DNA from: Pseudeuparius sepicola
Lineage: Eukaryota > Arthropoda > Insecta > Coleoptera > Anthribidae
DNA length: 64,000 bases
Direction of reading: 5' to 3'
Assembly: GCA_963920635.1 (NCBI GenBank)
Contig: OY987307.1
Location: 17,499,735 to 17,563,734 of the forward strand
The position numbers and the translations under genes were made by a program. Positions 57,873 through 64,000 of the stretch are shown in pieces. Every line of letters begins with the position of its first letter. Within the stretch, counting starts at the first letter, position 1. The notes below the pieces were generated by a model. The model made no database searches and was not told the DNA's origin. It worked only from the letters and a program-made list of their open reading frames with translations.

Positions 57873-59062
57873 GTTTTGTCTGAGGGTTGGGAAAACTCGG
57901 TATATTCGTCAAAATTCGGGTGTTCTGGGTAATATAAAAATTGGGATAATTCGTCATTTTTGTAGTAGTTTCCGTCAGGAATTTGAGGTTCAATTTGTAA
58001 GGTTGTTTCGGTACTCTCTACGGGGTCAATAACCTGGTTATAGCATTCTTCAGAAATAAAATTTTGATGTAAAACTGTATTTCCTGTTGTAGTGTCCATT
58101 GGTTCGTTTTTAGTTATTCGAGTAATTTTAGAGAAAGGTTTTGGAAAATTTTGAGGGGATCTTTGAAATTGATTCGGTTGATACTGATTTGATTGGTATT
58201 GATTTGGTTGATACTGAGGTCTAAAATTGGGATTTTGAAATCTTTGCATAGTGGATGGTGAATTAAAATTTCTATATTGGTTATTATAAGATGGTGAAGG
58301 GATATTTTTTGGTGGAAATTGAGGTTGTACGTTAGGTCGGGGATAATTAGAAAAAGTCGTTGGTTGGTACGTTGGTGGTCTTGGATAAGATTGGGTACTT
58401 GTAGAAGGTTGTAATCTCATGTTAGGTCGTGAATTTTGAAAATTAGGAACTATTTTAGTTTGTGGAATTTGTGAACGATTTTTGTAATATAAAAAGTTTT
58501 CTTCTTCTCGGACGAAAGCCATAGCTTGCTCCAAGGAATCGGGATTTTTTAATCTTACTATAAGCTGTAAATGATAATTGAGTCCATTGATAAAAGTTTT
58601 GAGAATAGGAGCTTCATACTGAGTTATTTTCAAAAGTTTTACGTTTGCTGTATCGTTAGAAGCATTAATTTTAGAGACCAGTAGACTTCTAGCGTCTTGT
58701 AATTTTAAGCCAAAATTATGATTGTTTTCATTTTTATCGGGTCTTAAAGATATAATATCTTGTATAATACAGTCCTCTGTTCTTTGATCAGAAAAAGTGA
58801 CAATTAGGGCATTTTTAATAAGTTCCCAAGAATTAAGTTCTACTCGAGAAGCTATTAAGTCAGCTGCTCTTCCAACTAGCTTACTTATGACAGTATCAAA
58901 CAGACAAACATTTATCGGTGCGAGAGGGGTTGTAGCATTTTGATGGTTGGTGAGAAAGTTTTCAACGCAACGAATAAATCTGTTAATTTGTTTAGGGTTT
59001 CCGTCGAATCGAGGAATGTTGTCGGCTTGGTACCTTATCATTTGATAGTCTGGGTTTGCCAT
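57821..59062 (-). CDS. gag: errantivirus Gag
   Basis: A 413-residue structural protein. I start at the ATG at 59062 because the frame upstream begins only at a GTG overlapping a GTAAGT splice-donor-like site near 59238-59243. The capsid-like region (residues about 10-200 from this start; NIPRFDGNPKQINRFIRCVE and NPDSLEQAMAFVREEE) has the errantivirus Gag character. A long Pro/Gln/Asn-rich tail follows. No CCHC zinc knuckle is visible, as is usual for errantivirus Gag. It overlaps pol by about 50 bases in the minus-one frame, with A_AAT_TTT at 57860-57854 as a likely slippery site. It would form particles with the element's RNA. Confidence 0.9.
   Translation of the reverse strand: MANPDYQMIRYQADNIPRFDGNPKQINRFIRCVENFLTNHQNATTPLAPINVCLFDTVISKLVGRAADLIASRVELNSWELIKNALIVTFSDQRTEDCIIQDIISLRPDKNENNHNFGLKLQDARSLLVSKINASNDTANVKLLKITQYEAPILKTFINGLNYHLQLIVRLKNPDSLEQAMAFVREEENFLYYKNRSQIPQTKIVPNFQNSRPNMRLQPSTSTQSYPRPPTYQPTTFSNYPRPNVQPQFPPKNIPSPSYNNQYRNFNSPSTMQRFQNPNFRPQYQPNQYQSNQYQPNQFQRSPQNFPKPFSKITRITKNEPMDTTTGNTVLHQNFISEECYNQVIDPVESTETTLQIEPQIPDGNYYKNDELSQFLYYPEHPNFDEYTEFSQPSDKTTENENFQITPNQNPTT
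57854..57860 (-). promoter_or_regulatory. gag-pol minus-one slippery heptamer
   Basis: On the minus strand A AAT TTT sits exactly in Gag codon phase (X XXY YYZ), 12 codons before the Gag stop and within the Gag/Pol overlap. Confidence 0.6.
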
Positions 59063-59235
59063 AGTACTTGAAATTGTTGAATTTACTGGGTTAGAAGTAG
59101 GAATATTTTCAATTTCCGAAAGTTGGAGAGTGTTAAACAAATTTGCTAAATCTAAAAGTTCGTCCAGATTGGCGAAACAGAAATATAAACAATATATACA
59201 AAAAGGGGTTAATATGAATTTTGTTTTAGGATTCA

Positions 59236-59245
59236 CTTACAATGC
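59236..59245 (-). promoter_or_regulatory. candidate splice donor for env mRNA
   Basis: The minus strand has ATT/GTAAGTG in the 5' leader about 180 bases before the Gag ATG. A leader donor is expected for spliced env RNA. The acceptor was not identified. Confidence 0.4.
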
Positions 59246-59500
59246 TAAGATGAAGATGTTTTTCTTCATGGAAATCTTCTTTTTCTTCTTAACCTACGGG
59301 TGCAATAGGAAAAACGATGCTGTCTTCTCCCTGCGGTGACCAAAAGGGTTGTAGGACGATGCTGTTCCTGGGGTCCCCTGGTCTGTTGAGCCGTCTTGTA
59401 AGAGCCAAGTCCACACCTTTCGGTTTCACACTGTTTTTAACCGAAGATTCGGAACCGATCGCGAGTCGATATCTATCGATAGGTCGAAAAAGGCAACAGT

Positions 59501-59518
59501 GGTCCGCACGACTGCGCC
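59501..59518 (-). other. putative tRNA primer-binding site
   Basis: Directly downstream of the 5' LTR the minus strand reads GGCGCAGTCGTGCGGACC. The GGCGCAGTCG start resembles errantivirus primer sites for tRNA-Ser; the tRNA identity is inference. Confidence 0.6.
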
Positions 59519-59687
59519 AGTTACGTGGGCGAGCGTAACAAATTTGTTTTTAAAAAGATGTTTATTGGCAAAAGTTACAAGAGAGACTGTCGTAATAGAA
59601 CATGTTTTAGTATATATAATATTAAAAGTGTCTTCTCAGCATGTAGCGTCTTCTTTCCAGAAACATGGCATATGTGTTCATGTAACT
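59519..59687 (-). repeat. errantivirus 5' LTR
   Basis: 169 bp, identical to the 3' LTR. It would carry the promoter. It is unusually short, and I see no clear TATA placement on the minus strand. Confidence 0.93.
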
Positions 59688-59691
59688 AGTG

Positions 59692-60200
59692 CTGAGTTGT
59701 TTCTGGTTTATCGGCGTAGACATGTGACTTTACATAACTATAAAGAACATAATCTAATGGCGTCAAATCGCACGAACGAGGTGGTCAGTTAAGGAGGTCA
59801 ATTTCGTGAAATTAATCGTAGGTCAAAAGTTTCTGTCAGTAAATTAATTTTATCGCTCGCTGTGTAGCATGTGGCCCCGTCCTGCTGAAACCACATGTCT
59901 GCAACATTACTGCCTTCCAATTGAGGCACGAAAAAGTTAGTGATCATGTCTCTGTACCGCTTGCAATCGCTTGTTTTGTGCGCACTGTATGACGTCTTAC
60001 GGGATGCGTATATTATAGTTTAGGTTTAGAGTAAACGTATTGCGAAAACGATCCATAGTTTCTCGATTTAATCGCTTGGAAGGACGATTATGAGCACCAT
60101 AAAACTCACGTAATGCCCAATGTGTTTCTCGAATTGAACCATTTTTTTCAAAATAATTTTGTACAATTTGCAAACGTTGCTCCGGCGTCAGTCTATTCAT
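59692..60200 (-). pseudogene. mariner transposase N-terminal and middle parts
   Basis: Starts MNRLTPEQRLQIVQNYFEKN at about 60200, a helix-turn-helix beginning. The text jumps near 59995 from the DNA-binding region to MITNFFVPQLEGSNV and MWFQQDGATCYTA, the second catalytic block. The region carrying the first catalytic aspartate is missing, and several stops follow. It was non-functional even before the errantivirus inserted. Confidence 0.78.
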
Positions 60201-60312
60201 GATAAATTGCCAAACCAAACTGATTTAAAAAAACCAAGAACTGTCAAATCGGCTGTCGCGGGAAACAGTGTTGCCAATTTAAAGTTCTCCGCCTCTAAAA
60301 AAACACCCTAAA

Positions 60313-60676
60313 CTAAAATCGAGCAATCCGTACGCCTGGCGTAAATAAAGCCACGTGTTCAATGACGTTCCGCGATTGGTCGGTAGGCTATAAAATTTCA
60401 CCCTACTCGGCAACAGGGACGTACTCGATCGCAAAAGTGCAGTTATGCGGTTTTATCTTGTTGTTTTCAGCTATTTAGACACTGCCATAAATAATTTTAT
60501 CGACGTTTTGAACCATTTTAATTAAGCCAATAATTATTTTCCGTAATATTTTGATGCGTAAACAATAATAGTAAAACTAAAATTAAATAAAGGTCGTGCC
60601 TCAATGCGGCCCTGACGAATATCTCAACGCACGTGCTCTTGTTTACGCCAGGCGTAAGAGTTGCTCGATTTTAGTA
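60313..60676. mobile_element. 362-bp MITE abutting the mariner element
   Basis: CTAAAATCGAGCAA plus ACGCCTGGCGTAAA is inverted at 60640-60676. TIRs are about 31 bp. It sits directly against the right end of the 51859-60311 element. Target duplication could be TA but is not clean. Confidence 0.75.
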
Positions 60677-61018
60677 TAGTTGCAGTTATCGAAGTCTTGA
60701 CCAGTCCACGTCGAGGTGAGCTTAATTTATTATCAATATACAAGTTTGTAGGGAGATAGTAATTCAGAAAAACAACACTTGTTTTGAATTGCGCGGTCTG
60801 AAGGTCTAATGCGCATGTTTGCCATAAAAAGGGACTTGTTCAGCACTCTACCTATATGTATGATCTCTATGATAATATCTCTGCATTTGTTTTGTTTTCG
60901 CGTCGTGTGTCATATTCTCTGATTGTTTACGTGTGCATTTTTCGTGTTTTCAAATGATTTTTTGTTAATTTATAGACTATTTATTAGTATTAAGATATAG
61001 TGACTGATTTAGTATACA
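60677..61018. other. unassigned; short open stretch before a GTGAGC donor
   Basis: 60677-60715 is open and ends in CGAG/GTGAGC, which could be the continuation of the THAP-associated Ser-rich exon cut at 51858. The evidence is only that the frame can be kept open; it is not proof. Confidence 0.3.
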
Positions 61019-61083
61019 ATGGGACACAAAAAGTGTGTGGTGAGTGGTCAAAGTGATATTTTTCAGGACATAACCTATTACAG
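61019..61083 (+). pseudogene. THAP-like first exon lacking second cysteine
   Basis: MGHKKCVVSGQSDIFQDITY ends at a GTAATG donor at 61084. Compared with the exon at 61852 the spacing is the same, but the second zinc-binding cysteine position is Gln (C-x4-Q). No second THAP exon follows closely. Confidence 0.5.
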
Positions 61084-61851
61084 GTAATGTTTGTTTATTT
61101 TGGTAAATTCCAGTTAGATGTTGGTTGACTAAAAACGAGTGCTTTGATGCTTTTGATGCTTTCTATCCTTGGTTATTTCTCTGAGGTAACATTATATTAG
61201 GCGAGCATGCAGTCACTTGTCCTAGGTGTTTAGAATCGCCCTCCCTTCTGAAAAATGTCCAAATTTTGCCTGGGGCCGCAAAAAAATAAATGACACATGG
61301 CTATTGAAGGGGAAAGCCTTTCGGCTGTTTGGGCCACTTTCCGATTTGGTGGGCTTCGGGGAGGCATTCAAGTTTGGCGCGTCGCGTCGCGTCGATGTGG
61401 CAAAGTCCCTATATGTATAGATATCTAGAGTCCCTAGATATCGATCGAGGCAACCGCAAAGGAAAAAGCGTTAGGGCAATAACGATCAGGTATAACTTTC
61501 CAAAGATCGTTTGAATATTCTTTCTGATTCTAGGTAGGACCTAGACCATCGTGAATTCGGTGGAGAATTCCATTTCTAGCACAGGCTATATCGAGTAAAT
61601 AAACAACACACAACGGAACAAACATGTAGTTTGACCTACAAAATATATAGGTAGGTTAGGTGGTTTGACCCACATAATATACAGGTTAGTTTGACTCTTA
61701 GACAAGGAAAGAGAGGACACCTCGCTTGCCTACCCTGCCGTGTATAGACTTTGTTACGTTGTTTTCACTTTTATATGTGGCAGACAAGGCGAGTACGTTG
61801 TGAGTTAATTTGATGAATTTGTCAATTAAAAGTAACAGTATAACTCTTACG

Positions 61852-61922
61852 ATGGTGAATTGTTCAGTGTTTGGTTGCAAAAGCAGAAGTGAAGAGCAAG
61901 AGCCCGGAATTACGTTTCACAG
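61852..61922 (+). CDS. THAP-domain first exon (partial gene)
   Basis: MVNCSVFGCKSRSEEQEPGI followed by TFHR, with a GTAAAT donor at 61923. The C-x4-C pair and the position of FHR before the intron are the normal first-exon structure of THAP (C2CH) DNA-binding proteins, including P-element-type transposases. The exon carrying the second Cys/His pair was not found in the 2 kb downstream. It may be part of a gene whose other exons lie beyond long introns, or an orphan exon. No element ends were recognised around it. Confidence 0.6.
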
Positions 61923-62931
61923 GTAAATATTATTTAACAAAGCTACCCTTAAAAGCCCTAAAACTTTTTTTTTCTCAATATACTTAACTTCTTCAAATTC
62001 CTTTTAGTTTTAGTATGATAAAGTGCATTGTTTTGTTTGTAAATGGGACCAATATAATTATTTTTTAACATCCTTTTATTGGAAATTTCTTAATTGATTA
62101 TGATAATTTCATAAAATATGGGCTAGTTTCCATGGGCGTGCATTATTTATTTTATTTTGATTGATTCGAAGTCGCCACAAATTATTATATTTCAGCACTT
62201 GACACTAGCTTTACATTTGGAAAATTATCTGCAAATGAATACCAATATTTCAAATTACATGTAGGTCAAAATTAACTCACTTTTCATTTTTAACATTTTT
62301 GTGATATTGGCTAAGAACGCGTTTCATGCTAAGCCACTGGCCTGTCGTGCGATGTGCCAGGCGGTAACAAGGCCGCGGGCGCTATTAGGCATCCTCTCTT
62401 TTTTCCTTGTCTAAGATTTGACAGAAGCCTAAGATTGCTACCAGTTTTGGGGAATAGCCTGAAATTTGCATTTTTACCATTCGAAACTGGTCAGGAATTG
62501 ACAAATCTCCACAAATGTGCCTACTGCATAGTTCATAAATGGGCTTCAAAGGAAATTAAATGACAAAAAATAAAACTAGGGTCAGGTAGAGCGAATTCAA
62601 ATAGAGAAGCACATGTACGTCATCGACCAGGCTGCGCGAATGTTTCTACCATAGGCGTATCCATTTTAGTCATATTCTAAGTAGATATATAAAATGTATA
62701 AAAATAAATATGAAATGTTGTTGGCTGTAAGATTTGTTTTCAATGCTTACGGTATGGACGTTTTATTTGAAAAAAAAAAAATAAAGTGGGGTGTTACTAA
62801 AAAACATTTTTTGCTATGCTAATTTTATTCCAATAAATTTATTATGCACTAAAAAAGTACCTATATAAAAACTATGAAAATTTTGTGTACACAAGCAATA
62901 CATATAATATAGTATATGATAATATAATGTA
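61923..62931. other. no gene assigned
   Basis: A 69-codon frame at 62354-62563 ends in a plausible last-exon style (TNLHKCAYCIVHKWASKEIK then stop and AATAAA nearby) but is not recognised. Otherwise AT-rich. Confidence 0.35.
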
Positions 62932-63543
62932 TTATAATGGTTCTATTCCCGCGAGGTCGTCATCAAAATCTGATTGCCAGTCGTCTTCGTCATCGTCAGA
63001 TTCTTCCGTGTTCACTACAAATACTAAATCTTCAAGTGCTTCATCTAGGAGATGCTCTTTTTGGGTATATTCATCTATAATTTTCTCAGAGTGCTCACAT
63101 ACAGACACCCAATCAGCTGGTCCTATTTCCCCAAATCTCTGCCTTGCTAATGCTTCGACATCATTTAATTTAAATGAAACATTTCTTGTGGCAACCCAGT
63201 TTTTCATATTGGCCCATATTTTCTCGATTGGATTGAACTCTGGATGATATGGAGGTAATCTTAATACACGATGACCATGTTCGGTCATAAGTGTATCCAA
63301 TTTGTACTTATGATGTTTACTTTTATGCATCTTAATGACTTCGTATAATTCTGGTTTTGTTAATGTGGGATCATGTGCAATATTTCTTTGTTCAAGCCCG
63401 ATTATCATATCTTTTTTTAAAGTCGCAGTAGTTGGGTCTTTGTCATATGCAACGTTATGATATGAGGCATTATCTGCTACCAGCACAGATCTTGGAGGCA
63501 GATTTGGTAGTAACTGTTGTTTTACCCACTTCATAAAATTATC
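62932..63543 (-). CDS. IS630/Tc1-like DDE endonuclease, last exon
   Basis: The exon encodes a DDE_3-type transposase core. It has FMKWVKQQLLPNLPPRSVLV, then ADNASYHN (second catalytic aspartate), a spacer with LEQRNIAHDPTLTKPELYEV, and PPYHPEFNPIEKIWANMKNW (third acidic residue, the Glu of NPIE). The C-terminus is strongly acidic (EESDDDEDDWQSDFDDDLAG). I set the 5' edge at an intron acceptor (AACACTATACAG on the minus strand), because the residues upstream of it in the same frame do not look homologous. The first catalytic aspartate should be in an earlier exon to the right, not recognised before the window ends. It may be a transposon gene or a domesticated one; no TIRs were seen. Confidence 0.72.
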   Translation of the reverse strand, partial: DNFMKWVKQQLLPNLPPRSVLVADNASYHNVAYDKDPTTATLKKDMIIGLEQRNIAHDPTLTKPELYEVIKMHKSKHHKYKLDTLMTEHGHRVLRLPPYHPEFNPIEKIWANMKNWVATRNVSFKLNDVEALARQRFGEIGPADWVSVCEHSEKIIDEYTQKEHLLDEALEDLVFVVNTEESDDDEDDWQSDFDDDLAGIEPL

Positions 63544-63545
63544 CT

Positions 63546-64000
63546 GTATAGTGTTCAAAATTACAATGGAATTAGAAATTGTGGGCGAGTAAAAAATCAG
63601 CGTTCGGATGCAAATAGTGCTTGACCCGAAAAGTGTTTCATACACTGGGAGCTTGAAACACTGCACCCGAAAGCAGTTTTGAGGGGTGTCAAAAACGAAA
63701 GTGATCGGACTGGACCAATGGAAGATTTTTAGGCAAAATGCTAAAATGTACTGAGTTAGGTACTAACATATTCGTTCGAAAAGGTGGGGTAAAAAATATA
63801 ATGACTCACCCAGTACATTGAAGGTCAAATCACTAAAAGAGGTCAATCAATAAATTTTCATTGATAATAACAATACTTAAGTAAACACTTACCTATTTTA
63901 TTTTATCCTTAATTAATCACTGGTATATTTATCATTCAAAACATTGAATTTTCATTCGTTTAGGCAACTGATGTGAAGTAGGTATTCTAAAACTAAAAAA
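63546..64000. other. presumed intron/upstream region of the DDE gene
   Basis: AT-rich; no exon with the first catalytic aspartate was recognised before the window ends. Confidence 0.3.

Larger units (their letters stand above)
52112..59687 (-). mobile_element. complete errantivirus (gypsy-type LTR retrotransposon)
   Basis: Two 169-bp LTRs (52112-52280 and 59519-59687) read identically throughout by eye. The 4-bp duplication AGTG flanks both sides (52108-52111, 59688-59691). LTRs begin AGTTAC and end GTAACT, as in errantiviruses. On the minus strand the order is 5' LTR, primer site, gag, pol, env, 3' LTR. Gag, pol and env frames are long and unbroken. Identical LTRs indicate very recent insertion, and the element may be competent. 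Confidence 0.95.
51859..60311 (-). mobile_element. mariner element containing the errantivirus
   Basis: The ends AGGGTGTTTTTTTTTTAGAG (51859) and its inverse at 60311 share about 35 bp, continuing GGAGAACTTTAAATTG. The minus-strand transposase is split: N- and middle part at 60200-59692, C-terminal part at 52107-51975. Without the provirus the element is only about 870 bp, so it is itself a deletion derivative. The target duplication is unclear because another element abuts the right end. Confidence 0.85.

Noticed and set aside
62354..62563. 69-codon frame resembling a last exon
   Set aside because: No recognised motif and no convincing upstream exon or acceptor.

Overview
The window looks like a TE-rich, AT-rich insect chromosome segment. 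The evidence is the mobile-element content: an errantivirus (gypsy-type) provirus with gag, pol and env, several Tc1/mariner-superfamily elements carrying DUF4817-type helix-turn-helix transposases, a non-LTR element of the Jockey/CR1 type, Penelope-like 3' ends, hAT, pogo and IS630-like DDE remnants, and many foldback elements flanked by TA. I cannot assign an order or species. I found no host gene that I would defend as intact. Possible host-type exons are THAP zinc-finger exons (51.57-51.86, 61.0 and 61.85 kb) and a DDE-endonuclease exon at 62.9-63.5 kb, and both classes also occur inside transposons.

Layout. 0.26-1.2 kb: four-copy 243-bp satellite containing a perfect palindromic X-box. 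1.24-1.97 kb: small hAT-like element with an 8-bp duplication. 2.05-5.06 kb: a dispersed repeat, a 0.5-kb foldback and a 1.5-kb long-TIR element. 5.5-7.6 kb: tRNA-like relic, 122-bp satellite with CRE and YY1-like motifs, and a 340-bp near-perfect hairpin. 8.2-8.8 kb: LINE fragment. 10.1-14.2 kb: a foldback, an intact mariner-type transposon (10826-12766), a transposase fragment and a hAT remnant. 15.0-22.2 kb: small TA-flanked elements, an internally deleted pogo element and a Penelope fragment. 22.56-25.34 kb: FB-like composite with tandem repeats inside its inverted arms. 25.87-31.42 kb: mariner remnant split by a LINE with a 1,460-bp perfect (ATTCT)n tail. 34.9-47.8 kb: a dense run of TA-flanked long-palindrome elements, one hAT element and two mariner-type elements with damaged transposases. 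49.2-50.3 kb: Penelope 3' fragment with an 11-bp target duplication inside another repeat. 51.57-60.7 kb: a nest in which THAP coding sequence is interrupted by a mariner element, itself interrupted by a complete errantivirus. 61-64 kb: THAP first exons and a DDE exon.

How it fits together. Most of the window is a history of insertions into insertions, and TA is the dominant target. The youngest-looking events are the errantivirus (identical 169-bp LTRs, three long open frames) and the 10.8-12.8 kb mariner-type element (nearly identical 367-bp TIRs, intact transposase with all three catalytic aspartates). Other transposases carry stops, frameshifts or deletions, and the many palindromes with mariner-like ends are probably non-autonomous relatives. 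Family assignments and distances are read by eye; no alignment or database search was run.
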